Shown: in pieces, positions 10,346 through 20,308 of the stretch | Position numbering within the stretch: position 1 is the first letter of the stretch | Layout of the letters: each line of letters starts with the position of its first letter | Assembly (NCBI GenBank): GCA_905116865.2 | Contig: CAJHNH020002424.1 | Coordinates: 63,501-127,500 of the forward strand | Direction of reading: 5' to 3' | DNA: 64,000 nucleotides | From: Candidula unifasciata | Lineage: Eukaryota > Mollusca > Gastropoda > Stylommatophora > Geomitridae | Translations under genes and position numbers: made by a program | Notes under the pieces: generated by a model | The model's database searches: none | Seen by the model: the letters and a program-made list of their open reading frames with translations, nothing else | Told to the model about the DNA's origin: nothing

Positions 10346-10440
10346 AAGCCTACATATAATACCTCGGTAATTACAAAAGAAATGCTATTTATTGTCATTA
10401 CAAATTTAGTCATAATTTTAATACAAGTTTAATTGTTTAA

Positions 10441-10610
10441 GGTTCGATCCCAGCTGCGGGCCATGCGCCTTGCGTTGGTTTCGACAGTGGTATCAGGTAA
10501 GCAATGGCAAACTACTGGACGTACATTTACCTAGAGAAACCACACCACAGCCAGGAGCTGCTGGGGTTGGTTCTGCAACGTCCTGTAAAGGATACGCAAC
10601 TAACCTTAAA
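10441..10610 (+). mobile_element. SineA copy, 5' truncated
   Basis: It begins at the B box GGTTCGATCCC, followed by 'agctgcgggccatgcgcctt', 'gcaatggcaaactactggac' and 'gtaaaggatacgcaactaac'. The A-box half is missing, so it could not drive its own Pol III transcription. Confidence 0.88.
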
Positions 10611-10907
10611 TGTTTAAGGACTAAACAACGCGGGAAAAGTGATCAGCTCTCTCCCACTCGGCATGTTTCCCTATTAGTGTTGAATATCCTCCAAAACCTT
10701 TACTCAGCCACTGGGGTGAGTAAAGTAATTGTGAAGAGTGACCATTCCTGCCCCCCTCCACCGTTTCCTCTTCTCCCTTCTTCCCACCCTGACAGTTACC
10801 TGACAGTTCGAATACCCCTTCAACTGGTCATCCTGTTATACCCTATTAAACCGTGTACACTATTATAATTAAGCACCGCCCTTGGTACCGTGGAATCCAA
10901 AGAAGGT
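10611..10907. other. Unassigned DNA
   Basis: Non-repetitive sequence between SineA and the TSD-flanked DNA element. Confidence 0.5.
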
Positions 10908-10915
10908 AAGGATTC

Positions 10916-11482
10916 GGTGCTTTATAATTATCCTACCCCTGATGACGTCACAGGACAGTCCAACATTTTAGAGGGTGGTAGGACTGGATTTCCTGACTTT
11001 TTGATGCTTTTAACCAATCCCAAAACATCTAGAACTGGCCCTAACCCTAACCCACCTATGTCCCACCAGAGAGTGCAGCTTAGGTCTCACGACTGCACGC
11101 AGTCAGTCTACCACCCCCTGCAAAATTAGACTGTGCCGTGACATGTGGATTTCCCCTGTTTGGGGTAGGATATCTTCTTCTTCTTCTTCGCGGTCACCAG
11201 CTGTAAACTCTGACGGAAAGTTTTGGTTGTTCATCCACTTCTGGACTGCAGTCCTGTTCCAAAACCTGAGTGTTGCGTGTGCATCCGTTTTACAGATCTG
11301 ACTCATTTGTGTACAGACTGCTGGTTTCTTGCCTCTCAGGCAGATGCACTGTGACTTCGAAGGAAGCTCCCAATTAGTCGACTCTTACGACATGCTTTTG
11401 GGTAGGCAGTGGGTCTATTCTTGTTTTGCCTATAATAGGGCCCCGGAACCCACACGGGGAGGTAGGATATCAATAAAGCACC
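10916..11482 (+). mobile_element. DNA transposon (MiteH) with exact 8-bp TSD, interrupted by RetB
   Basis: The ends GGTGCTTTAT...CCTACC (10916-10937) and 11461-11482 are inverted repeats (19 of 22 match). AAGGATTC lies immediately outside both ends (10908-10915, 11483-11490). An 8-bp duplication is characteristic of hAT, P or Merlin elements. Without the nested RetB the element is about 270 bp and encodes nothing, so it is non-autonomous. The inner part carries a TGACGTCA palindrome (10943-10950) and a short CCCTAACCCTAACCC. A second copy lies at 18.9 kb. Confidence 0.88.
11174..11460 (-). mobile_element. RetB nested in MiteH, TSD GGTAGGATAT
   Basis: This full-length copy runs from CTTCTTC at the left to 'ggaacccacacgggga' at the right. 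GGTAGGATAT at 11164-11173 is repeated at 11461-11470, the second being the inner part of the MiteH right TIR. The insertion therefore postdates MiteH. The minus-strand frame reads SQICKTDAHATLRFWNRTAV, as in other copies. The tail is only about five triplets, the shortest tail among the clearly bounded copies. Confidence 0.95.
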
Positions 11483-11530
11483 AAGGATTCTAACAAGTCA
11501 GATGCAAGTGTAGATAGCATACTTTTGTCT

Positions 11531-11755
11531 GACTGACTGACTTTCTAGCCCACTAGGACATCACACAAACGATAAACACCCGATGACACAAAGTGCCACC
11601 ATGCGGATAAGGATCACCGTGGAGAGGTCCCAGAAACCGCGTTCAGACAATTGGCCATATTTATGGCCTGCCTATATTGCGGCCCCTGGCAAAAGCCAGG
11701 ATGGGGCTTCAAATAAGAAAAAATTACGTCTTAAAAACGAAGTAAGTAATAAATG
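11531..11755 (-). mobile_element. RetC copy with 10-bp TSD
   Basis: ACTTTTGTCT at 11521-11530 and 11756-11765 brackets the unit. GACTGACTGAC lies just inside the left repeat and is the 3' tail, then the body runs to the 'ttaaaaacg' end. This supports RetC as a retroposon with a tetranucleotide tail. No Pol III boxes are obvious. Confidence 0.92.
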
Positions 11756-11765
11756 ACTTTTGTCT

Positions 11766-12271
11766 CATTATTACTCGATGTCCTCCTATTCGTTGAACCG
11801 GGGTCAGAGGTACCTCATGGGGTTATGAAATTAACTTCTCAGGCGGGAGAACAATTTCCCTGCCTGGAAGTCACCGTGCCGTGGGACGTGAGCGAAAATA
11901 TAAGTCAGATATCGCAGATATAAATGTCTGTTTTAATGACAGGAAATATCAGTGCTATTTTAGAATTTCTTCCTTTATTTTTATCTTCGTGTTTGTTGTA
12001 AGTTATTTCCCCTAATGATTGTCTAGGCGTTGCTGAAAATTAGGTCCCTTTATTTAAACGTAAGGTTCTTCTTCTTCTATTTTGTATAGGTGTATTGTTT
12101 GCCTATGTGTGTGTGAGTGAATGGGATTGCGTTTGCATGTGGGTGTGTGTGTTCGCGCGCGTGTGTGCACATGTATTTTACCACCCATGCTTTTGTTTTT
12201 GACTTAGTATTCATAATATGCATATTACTACATGAACATAACAGGCTTTATTGATGAAATACAACTGCTGT
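11766..12271. other. Unassigned spacer with GT-rich patch
   Basis: Sequence between two opposed RetC copies. GT-rich 12140-12175 is the only repetition seen. Confidence 0.55.
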
Positions 12272-12505
12272 ATGAGAGATGCCGTCCTTTTCAGGATGAA
12301 ATATTTCGTTGTTTGAAGCCCCGCCCTGTCTCTTGCCAGGGGCCGCAATATAGTCAGGCCATAAATATGGCCTTATGGCTAAACGCGGTTTCTGGGACCT
12401 CTCCACGGTGATCCTCATCCAGATGGTGGAACATTGTGTCATCGAGTGTTTATCCCTTGTGTGATGTTCTGGTGGGGTAGAAAGTCAGTCAGTCGGTCCC
12501 TGGGA
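12272..12505 (+). mobile_element. RetC copy, opposite to 11.5-kb copy
   Basis: 'tccttttcaggatgaaatat', 'tgccaggggccgcaatatag', 'gacctctccacggtgatcct' and 'gaaagtcagtcagtcggtcc' cover the family from 5' end to tail. It forms an inverted pair with 11531-11755. Confidence 0.9.
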
Positions 12506-12778
12506 GATAGGAGTTTAGAAGCGTTGAATGTAAAACAGGCCTGATGCATGGAGATGCCCAATGTGTAAAGACGCTGACTGTGGTAACACAACATAAATTA
12601 CATCATAACGCTCTGAACAATCGCATAAGTGCTCAGTCTGTCATCTTTAACAGACAGAGCAGAGTTCGAATTTTAGTTTCTCCAACAGCAGTCTGAATAT
12701 TCCTGTCATGCCTTCTCTCTGAATGTTGGTTGTTTGGACACTGTTAGTGGACCATATATTTAAGACCCTGATTATCGG
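12506..12778. other. Unassigned DNA
   Basis: Nothing recognisable, apart from a weak B-box-like AGAGTTCGAATTT near 12660 without a convincing A box. Confidence 0.45.
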
Positions 12779-12990
12779 TTTATGGTTGCAGCATTGTACA
12801 CTCGCTCCCAAGAGGTCTTGATAACATCTAGTTTGTCATGCATCGTTTTACCCTCAAGAAGTACAGAACCAACCAGTCTGTCTACTTATCCGTTTAACAA
12901 TACACCAGGATGCCTTTTGGAATGATGCTTGCCACTCTGCACGGTGTATACCTGTCTGACCTTCCCAGGCAATCTTTCAGAGTCTATTAA
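12779..12990 (-). pseudogene. LINE RNase-H-domain tail fragment (LineG)
   Basis: The minus-strand reading gives DRLVGSVLLEGKTMHDKLDV, then a WERV-like segment, parallel to DRLAGSAPL...MYDKLDIV at 24.9 kb and 46.4 kb. D-x-L-A-G after a GHxG-type motif is the C-terminal part of the RNase H domain carried by I/Jockey-type LINEs. The upstream part is lost. Confidence 0.65.
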
Positions 12991-13137
12991 GATCATGCCA
13001 TGTACGTCCAACTACTTCCCCAAGCCAGTAGAAGATTGTAATGACTGTCTTCACGAGATCTGGCATCATTTGCCAGGCTTTGTTACAGTAAGTGTCATCC
13101 ATAACTATGAACAGCTATTAAGAATAAGAAGCAGTCG

Positions 13138-13815
13138 ACAACTAGGAAGAAGAAGAGAAGAAGAAAGAAGAAGAAGAAGAAGAAGAAGAAGAAGAAGAAG
13201 AAGAAGAAGAAGAAGGAGGAGGAAAAGAAGAAGAAGAAGAGAAAAAGAAGAAGAAGAAGAAGAAAGAAGAAGAAGAAGAAGAAGAAGAGAAGAAGAAGAA
13301 GAAGAAGAAGAAGAAGAGAAGAAGACGAGAAGAAGAAAGAAGAGAAGAAGAAGAAGAAGAAGAAGAAGAAGAAGAAGAAGAAGAAAAAAAGAAACAAGAA
13401 AAAAAAGAAGAAGAAGAGAAGAAGAAGAAGAAGGAAAAGAGAAGAGGAAAAAGAAGAAGAAAAAAAGAAGAAGAGAAGAAGAAAGAAGAAGAAGAAGAAG
13501 AAGAAGAAAGAAGAAGAAGACGGAAGAAAGAAGAAGAAGAAGAAGAAGAAGAAGAAGAGAAGAAGAAGAAGAAGAAGAAAGAAGAAGAAGAAGAAGAAGA
13601 AGACGAAGAAAGAAGACGACGAAAATGAAGAGGAAGAAGAAGAAGAAGAAGAAGAAGAAGAAGAAGAAGAAGAAGAAGAAGAAGAAGAAGAAGAAGAAGA
13701 AGAAGAAGAAGAGAAGAAGAAGAAGAAGAAGAGAAGAAGAAGAAGAAGAAGAAGAAGAAGAAGAAGAAGAAGAAGAAGAAAAAGAAGAGGAAGAAGAAGA
13801 GGAAGAAGAAGGCGT
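13138..13815 (+). repeat. (GAA)n / (AAGAG)n purine tract, ~680 bp
   Basis: Continuous purine strand of GAA with irregular AGAG, AAAAAG and CGA interruptions. It opens long Lys/Arg/Glu or Ser/Phe/Leu frames on both strands that are not genes. No RetB body abuts it. It is among the longest triplex-prone tracts in the window. Confidence 0.97.
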
Positions 13816-14260
13816 GGACTGTAAGGTGAAGCATCCTTATCGTCAGCAGCAGCAGCAGAAAATTAAAGAGAGACAGTTTTCTCCCCACAATCAAGTCACA
13901 CAGACTAAGAAACCAGAAACAGCTTTCACGTAGGGCCATTCTTTCTTCAGCACACTCTGTAGTGGTGTCCGCAATGAAGCGTTTGGAAGAAATTAATTCC
14001 ACGGTTTGTTTTACGGTTGTCCTGATTGCTATCTGCAGCTCCCTCTATCGCTGTTGTACAAACAAGACTTTCTGCTGGTGTCTTGAGTTCTTCTAGAATG
14101 GAGCTTTCCCGTCTGTGTGTCGCGACACACTGATGTGTAGGCTGCAGTGTGAAGGTGTGTCGCGTGAACTTAATATGCGTGTGTGTGTGTGGGCATGTGT
14201 GTGTAGCACTAACAGGGGGGTCAGTTCAACTCTTTCAGTAACAAGCGTGTTTTTGTAAGT
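13816..14260. other. Unassigned DNA with (CAG)4 and GT patch
   Basis: CAGCAGCAGCAGCAG at about 13843-13857 and a GT-rich patch near 14178-14205. No gene recognised. Confidence 0.5.
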
Positions 14261-14262
14261 TC

Positions 14263-14349
14263 ATTCTTCTTCTTCTTCCTCTTCATCATCATCTTCTTCT
14301 TCTTCTTCTTCTTCTTCTTCTTCTTCTTCTTCTTCTTCTTCTTCTTCTA
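14263..14349 (+). repeat. (TTC)n tract
   Basis: About 25 TTC units with CAT interruptions. It abuts the LINE tail on its right. Confidence 0.95.
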
Positions 14350-14690
14350 CTGTTGACATGTATTGCCTTTCAGCTTCTGACATTGAATAGGCTTTAATTG
14401 AGAGCCTTGAGTGTGCTGCTTAGGTGCTCGTATTTGCGTTCACGTACACTCCATCCATCCATGGCTTGCGTGGTCAACCTCTGGCACTGCTTCCATTAGG
14501 TCTGAGTGAGAAGGCTTTCTGTGGTGGACGGTTTGTTTGTAGTCTTGACACATGTCCAAACCATTTATTCTGTGGTCTCTTGGTAAAGTTTAGTACTGTT
14601 TCCGTCCCAGATTCTTCCCTGCAATCGTCATTTCTGACCCGAATTCCTGTAGATACTTCTAAGAATTTGATCTTGAATGTAATAAATAAT
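14350..14690 (-). pseudogene. LINE reverse-transcriptase C-terminus
   Basis: The minus-strand translation gives GIRVRNDDCREESGTETVLN, then KWFGHVSRLQTNRPPQ, then a PRKPWMDGV box and a final SEAERQ. This is the same module order as the LINE tails at 0.4 and 29.0 kb, with stops between modules. The (TTC)n at 14263-14349 lies just past the coding end, where a 3' tail would be, so RetB-like GAA tails may belong to this LINE lineage. Confidence 0.75.
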
Positions 14691-14699
14691 AAGGACTTT

Positions 14700-15045
14700 T
14701 GGAATTCAGCGATGTCATTATAGGAAAGAAGTGGGAATTTACCAAAGTCATTATAGGAAAGGAAGTAGGGAATTCGGCAGTCATTATGGGAAAGAAGTGG
14801 GAATTAAGCAGTCATTAAGGAAAGAAGTGGGAATTCAGCAGACTCATTACGGGAAAGAAGTGAGAATTCAGCAGACTCATTATGGGAAAGAAGGGTGAAT
14901 TCAGCAGACTCATTATGTGAAGGGAGTGGGAATTCAGCAGACTCAATATGGGAAAGGAGTGGGAATTCAGCAGACTCATTATGGAAAAGAAGTGGGAATT
15001 CAACAGACTTATTATGGGAAAGAAGTAGTATCCATTCAGACTTAT
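14700..15045 (+). repeat. 33-bp minisatellite, ~10 copies
   Basis: The unit 'cagactcattatgggaaaga' + 'agtgggaattcag' repeats head to tail with point changes and small deletions in the first copies. Because 33 is a multiple of three, the minus strand stays open with an 11-residue period (NSHFFPIMSLL). That alone is not evidence of a gene. Confidence 0.93.
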
Positions 15046-15054
15046 AAGGGTAAT

Positions 15055-15300
15055 TGTACGTAGGCCGAGGAGTTGCTAAGCTTAAGGGCTGTGCAGGTTT
15101 TTCTTCTTCTTCAGCATTACGAGCCTTTGATGTTCATTGCTGCAGATATCACCCGCCTCCATTCATCTCTCTGATTGGCCTTCTCTTTCCCAGTTGGATA
15201 AACCCTAGTGTTTGCAGGTCTGTCTGGATATTATCTCTACATCGTCTCTTTGGTCTCTCTCGTGGTCTACGACCATTCATCTCCCTGGTGTAAATAGTTT
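15055..15300 (-). pseudogene. LINE reverse-transcriptase tail (LineJ)
   Basis: The minus strand near 15220-15290 reads GRRPRERPKRRCRDNIQ followed by DLQTLG, the canonical GRPR-R-W-DNI ending with W replaced by C. Related copies are at 44.6 and 49.7-49.9 kb. Confidence 0.65.
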
Positions 15301-15369
15301 TTACTCATCAGTCATCTGACATTTTCTGTGCATGTTAGGATGTTTTTTTTTTTTTTTTTTTTGCTAGCT

Positions 15370-15566
15370 CAGCGGTTCTCAACCTGTGGGTAGCGACTCT
15401 TTTGTGGTTCGAACGAAGCTTTTACAGTTGCCTCCAAAGACCATCAGAAAACACATACTCACTGGAGTTATGTAGTATCAACGAAAATAATTGTACGTTT
15501 GAGGGTCGTCACAACAGGAGGAACTATATTAAAGGGTAGCGGTATTCGGAAGGTTGAGAACTACAA
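15370..15566. mobile_element. CAGYGGTTCT-type MITE, copy 1 (hAT-like)
   Basis: The left end CAGCGGTTCTCAACC and right end GGTTGAGAACTACAA are imperfect inverted repeats. Elements with CAGNGGTTCTCAACCTGTGGG ends are commonly assigned to hAT. The flanks both contain GCTAG, but I cannot align a clean 8-bp duplication. Non-coding. Confidence 0.75.
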
Positions 15567-15574
15567 AGCTAGAG

Positions 15575-15755
15575 GGACACAACTAGGTTTTGTGCGCCAT
15601 ATAAACTGGCTTAGCATTGCACGCAGCCAAAGGCCGTGAAAAGGACTACTGCAGTGGTGATGCCATCAAAGAAGACAGACCCAAAGACTGTCCTGACCGG
15701 CGACGAATTCGTCTACCTGCTAGCCAATGGGCCACCCGGTCGCGGATGAAATACT
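15575..15755 (+). mobile_element. Repeat family I, copy 1
   Basis: 'aaaaggactactgcagtggt', 'acagacccaaagactgtcct' and 'gaccggcgacgaattcgtct' match the repeats at 49.9-50.1 and 57.0-57.2 kb on the same strand. The nature of the family (SINE body or DNA element) is unknown. Confidence 0.7.
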
Positions 15756-15863
15756 TAGAAATTGATGAGTCTTAGCATTGTCTGCCTGGTTCCGCAAAAG
15801 TAAATGGGTGGATGTATGGATGTATGAATTGGTGGGTGGAGGGAGGGATATTTGGAGGAAGGA

Positions 15864-16072
<209 letters not shown>

Positions 16073-16312
16073 GTAAAAGACCCTTTTCCACGCCTTCAGG
16101 CGTATTGGGCATATAGGGCTAGACCAATATTTTATAGACCAATCGACACTCATTAAATGACGTTGTCAGCATCACACCAGCCGCCTTTACTTCCCAGTCC
16201 TGCACCTGGTATCCACTCATACTGGGTCGACCTGGTTCATTTTTTTAGGACCCGAACCCACGACCTTCCGATCCGCAGGCTAGCTTCTAGCCGCTATGCC
16301 ACGGTGATTCCC
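16073..16312 (-). mobile_element. SineD copy (tRNA-derived)
   Basis: On the minus strand: 'ccgtggcatagcggctagaa' (A-box region), 'gtcgtgggttcgggtcct' (B box), 'aggtcgacccagtatgagtg', 'ggaagtaaaggcggctggtg' and 'cctgaaggcgtgg', ending CTTTTACTTC. It is the same family as at 55.8 and 63.3 kb. Confidence 0.88.
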
Positions 16313-16318
16313 ATAGAG

Positions 16319-16510
16319 CAGTGGTTCTTAAACTTCTCAATGCTGTGACCCTTAAATACAGTTCCTCGTGTTGTGGTGACCTACAACTAAAAAATTTTTC
16401 GTTGTTACTTCATATCTTCAGTGAATGTTTTTCGTTGCTCTTAGCGACCCCTTTGAAAGGGTCCTTCGACCCACAAAAGGGTCCTTCGACCCACAGGTTG
16501 AGAACCGCTG
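16319..16510. mobile_element. CAGYGGTTCT-type MITE, copy 2 (hAT-like)
   Basis: CAGTGGTTCTTAAAC at the left and GGTTGAGAACCGCTG at the right. 'gggtccttcgacccacaa' is duplicated inside. The 8-bp flanks (CCATAGAG / CTATATAG) match 6 of 8, compatible with a decayed hAT duplication. Non-coding. Confidence 0.78.
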
Positions 16511-16815
16511 CTATATAGAGATGTGACGCATAGTGAATGTTGTGAACTTATGAACTACATATACTATACACAACACGATGACAGTCCGATGAAAGTAGCG
16601 AAGTGGCACATGTTTCTTGCTGGGGTCTTATCTTTCCGTCGATGATAAAACTGAACCAGCACACGGCCAACATTTATCACCGTAATCTTCTTTGTTCATC
16701 GCCAGTTTTCCGTTGTTGATTCGTCCATTCACAGTTTGAGCTTCAGGGGGACGTAGATGTACTGGATGATCTGGGTTTAATTCTTTTATCTTCTGTTTTG
16801 ATTTGTGAGTTAAGT
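16511..16815. other. Unassigned DNA
   Basis: No recognisable feature. Confidence 0.45.
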
Positions 16816-16965
16816 AAAGTGAAACAGATTATGAGGTGAAGCGAGAGGAAGCGAAATGAAGTGAAAGGAAGCGGTGGAAAGTGAGTGAATGGAAAGGTAG
16901 GTGAAGTTAAGCAAAGGGAAATGAGGTGAAGTGAAGTGAAGTGAAGCGACGGGGAGACACGAGAG
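16816..16965 (+). repeat. (GTGAA)n-like pentanucleotide array, left part
   Basis: GTGAA, GGTGAAGC and GAAGT variants. The same motif resumes at 18303-18378 on the far side of the mariner remnant. Confidence 0.85.
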
Positions 16966-17299
16966 GGAGGTCAATATTAAGTAAGTCATAGACGGTTATG
17001 GGATTGCAGCAAAATGTAGTTAGTGGTTTCTAAAGGTGTCATTAGGTGACGGCAACATCGAACTTCATGTCCCCGTACGTTAGGTGGTGTTAGGTGTTGC
17101 ATGCGCATTCGCAACACAAAACAAAATAGCGACTGTGCTTAACGGAGTTTACCCTCAAAGAATAACGTACTATTGTGCGGGTTTTTTTCCTTTGGAAAAG
17201 AAAAGGGGGGTGCTGAAGAGAGCAAAAGGGCTACAGGAATACTTCCTGTTTATGTTTACAAATGTTTGTAGCGCATAGCTAGGTTTAGAAAAAAAAATT

Positions 17300-18200
17300 C
17301 TCATGGACGCTTTTTAAATTGTTGATCAAGTCCGATCTGGTCGTCCTGTTGAGATTGCAACAAACGTACTTTTGCAGCGGGTGGAGGAGATGATTAGAGG
17401 TGACAGGCCAGTAACAATTGACTCTGTAGCAGCTGCTATAGGGTACTCACATGGTTCCGCATACAAAATAATGCATGATTGACTGAAATTTAAGAAAGTG
17501 TGTTCCGTGTGGGTAGCCCAAACAATTAACGTACGAACATAAAATGAACCGATTAGGCCTGTCCTTGCAGCATCTCTGTCGATACGCAGATGAAGAAGAA
17601 GACATGCTCAGCAGGATTATTACAGGGGACGAATCGTGAGTGCATAATAACGAGCCCGAATCAAAGCCTGCTTCAGTGCACTGAAAACATCCTTCTTTGC
17701 CTTGTGTTCAACAATTCAAGGTTACACCATCAGCAGGGAAGGTTATGCCGACAGTGGTCTTGGATTGCCAAGAAGAAAATGGTGACAGTTTGAATGCTGA
17801 TTCACAGTGTAAAGTTCTGTTGGTGCTTTACGATGCAGTTCGGGGGAGGGAGGGGGTTGGGGAAGTCCAGGCCTGCTAACTAGAGAACTACTGCTCGTTT
17901 ATGACAATGCCAAACAGCATAAGGCTCGGTTAACTCACGAGAAAATTAACCATCTAGGATCGGAACTTCTGGAACATCCTCCTTACAGCCTCGACTTAGC
18001 CCCAACCGATTTTCACCTTTTTGGTCCACTGAAAACCCACCTTAGCGGGAGACATTTCGCGAATGACGCAGAAGATAAATGTGAAGTGAACATGTGGTTT
18101 AGAAAATAGAGCACGCAGTTCTATGCAGCAGGTTTGGGCGGACTAATAAAACGATGGAACAAATGCATCAATATTGGTGGGAATTATGCTGAAAAATAAT
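17300..18200 (+). pseudogene. Mariner-type (DD34D) transposase pseudogene
   Basis: Fragments in order are RSGRPVEIATN, EEMIRGDRPVTIDSVAAAIG, MNRLGLSLQHLCRYAD, ITGDES (first Asp at 17628-17630), FKVTPSAGKVMPTV, LLVYDNAKQHKARL (second Asp 17903-17905), HPPYSLDLAPTDFHLFGPLK (third Asp 18008-18010) and a closing RWNKCINIGGNYAEK. The second and third Asp are in one frame with 34 residues between them, which is the mariner signature. The first Asp is out of frame with the second, and several stops occur, so the gene is dead. It would cut and paste DNA at TA sites. TIRs were not identified. Confidence 0.9.
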
Positions 18201-18302
18201 GAGACAGTGTGTGTGTAAAAATCAACGGTTTTTAGGTTGTTATCGAGTTTAGTTTAGGTTTTTTAAAACAAAAATTTGTCATTTACTTATTGACATCCCC
18301 TC

Positions 18303-18378
18303 GTAAATGAAGTGAGGTAAAGTGAAAGGAAATAAAATTTAAAAAAAAAACGAGGTGAGAGTGAGGTGAACTCTGAGG
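18303..18378 (+). repeat. (GTGAA)n-like array, right part
   Basis: GAAGTGAGGTAAAGTGAAAGG and GTGAGGTGAA resume the motif left of mariner, so about 1.3 kb (16966-18302) seems to have been inserted into a once continuous array. Confidence 0.7.
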
Positions 18379-18896
18379 AAGTCCAGCCCAGCACTTTTGA
18401 CATCTTTCAAGAGTTTTTCTTAGTGTTTCCGTTGAGACTCCTATGTATTTTGTTTTTCATCTCGATGACTGTTTTGTATTATCTGCTCTTTTCACATATT
18501 GATCTTATGGTTGTTGATATAAGCGGTTTTCACTATATTCATTTACATATATACATATACATACACACAAACACTCACTCACTCACTCACATACGCACAC
18601 AGCCAGCGAACCACGCGATTTTAGAATGGCATTAGACAAGAATGTATTTTACCACCTCTTGTTCTTCCATTTAGATCCGTACAATCCCCGTCAACATAAA
18701 CAATCTACAGGGAGTTAAAAGTTGAGGATCGACATCCAGAAATGCTCTGAAATATGACTATGGCACGGTTTTAATGGCTAAGTCTGCGAAATTTTGGCGT
18801 GTACATTATTTTTGACACGATGGTGGGTGGGGAACGGAGAAAAAAATCACAGTTTAAAATATTATCCTTAGCAACAACAGCAACAACAACAAAATT
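18379..18896. other. Unassigned DNA with short CA/CTCA patch
   Basis: 18545-18600 has TACATA and CTCACTCACTCAC repetition, and (CAA)n lies at about 18872-18891. No gene recognised. Confidence 0.5.
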
Positions 18897-19145
18897 GGTG
18901 CTTTATTAATTTCCTACGGGACAGTCTAATATTTCAGGGGTTGTAGATAGGCTACGTGCAGTCGTCTAACCTAGGCTGAAATCTCTCGTGGGACGTAGGT
19001 GGGTTGGGGTTAGGGCCAGTTGTAGATGTTTTAGGGTCGTTAAAAGCATCAGAAAGCCGGGAAACCCAGTCTTACCACCCTCAAAAATGTTGGACATCTT
19101 ATGTGACGTCATCTGGCAGGTAGGATATTAATAAAAAAAAAAAAA
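18897..19145 (-). mobile_element. MiteH copy 2
   Basis: The end GGTGCTTTATTAATTTCCTA at 18897 and GGTAGGATATTAATA at 19119-19133 are inverted. Inside, read on the minus strand, are the TGACGTCA palindrome (19104-19111), 'aacatttttgagggtggtaa', 'acatctacaactggccctaa' and 'gactgtcccgtagg', parallel to the 10.9-kb copy. The right terminus runs into poly-A, so no TSD can be read. Confidence 0.85.
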
Positions 19146-19298
19146 ATGCATGCACTGTACAGAAGACAAAAAAAGTACAAATTGAAATAAACTTAGCATG
19201 TAGTGAAGATAGTACAATTGATCAACTGTTGTGAACAATAAAGAGCGTTAAAGTACCTAATATAACCTGCATAATAGTTCACGTACTGTTTAAAACTT

Positions 19299-19845
19299 GT
19301 GTGCATAAATTACAAGAAGAAATAATATTAAAGTGTGCATAAATTACAGCAAGAAAAAGTGTTAAAGTGTGCATAAATTACAGTAAGAAATAGTACTAAA
19401 GTGTGCATAAATTACAGTAAGAAATAATATTAAAGTGTGCATAAATTACTGTAAGAAAAAGTGGTAATGTGTGCATAAATTACAGTAAGAAATAGTACTA
19501 AAGTTTGCATAAATTACAGTAAGAAATAATATTAAAGTATGCATAAATTACGGTAAGAAAAATATATTAATGTGTGCATAAATTACAGGAAAAAATAGTA
19601 TTGAAGTATGCATACATTACAGTAAGAAAAAATATTAAAGTGTAAATAAATTACAGTAGGAGACAGTATTAAAGTATGCAAAAAATACAGTAAGAAATAG
19701 TATTAAAGCGTGCATATTTTACAGTAAGAAATAGTACTAAAGTGGACACAAATTACAGTAAGAAATAGTATTGAAGTGTGCATAAACTACAGTAAGAAAT
19801 AGTATTGAAGTGTGCATAAATTACAGTAGGAACTAGTGATAAAGT
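19299..19845 (+). repeat. 34-bp minisatellite, ~16 copies
   Basis: The unit 'taaagtgtgcataaattaca' + 'gtaagaaatagtat' is repeated with single-base variants. AT-rich, non-coding. Confidence 0.93.
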
Positions 19846-19949
19846 GCCAGCTAGGATATATATTCATAAATTACTGCGAAAAGTTATGCTAACGTGCTGT
19901 ACAGAATCTGTGTGCATAAATTCATTGAGAAATAAATAGAATCCAAGTA

Positions 19950-20270
19950 CTATATATAATCTGTATGTATTAATTGTGGTAAGAATTTGTTGTCAGAGTG
20001 CTATACATAAAATCCCAAAACATAAATTAGTTAGTTACGGATTCTTGTAGTTTTACTATATATAATCTGTATGCATTAATTGTGGTAAGAAATTGTTGTC
20101 AGAGTGCTATACATAAAATCCCAAAACATAAATTAGTTAGTTACGGATTCTTGTAGTTTTACTATATATAATCTGTATGCATTAATTGTGGTAAGAATTT
20201 GTTGTCAGGGTGCTATACATAAAATCCAAAAACATAAATTAGTTAGTTACGAATTCTTGTAGTTTTACTA
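19950..20270 (+). repeat. 106-bp tandem repeat, 3 copies
   Basis: 'ctatatataatctgtatgca' starts at 19950, 20056 and 20162, giving an exact 106-bp period. The three copies are nearly identical, so the expansion is recent compared with the neighbouring 34-bp array. Confidence 0.95.
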
Positions 20271-20277
20271 GGATATT

Positions 20278-20308
20278 TTTACGTTTAGTAGTTTGCCATT
20301 GCATTTCT
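20278..20308 (-). mobile_element. SineA internal fragment
   Basis: The reverse complement reads 'gcaatggcaaactactaaac', the conserved SineA middle. Nothing else of the element is visible. Confidence 0.5.

Noticed and set aside
11039..11053. CCCTAACCCTAACCC telomere-like motif
   Set aside because: Only about 2.5 units, located inside MiteH; the second MiteH copy holds a related GGTTGGGGTTAGGG. Not a telomere.
12929..13933. 334-codon Lys/Arg/Glu-rich open frame
   Set aside because: It is created by the (GAA)n purine tract; composition is homopolymeric and the opposite strand is equally open.
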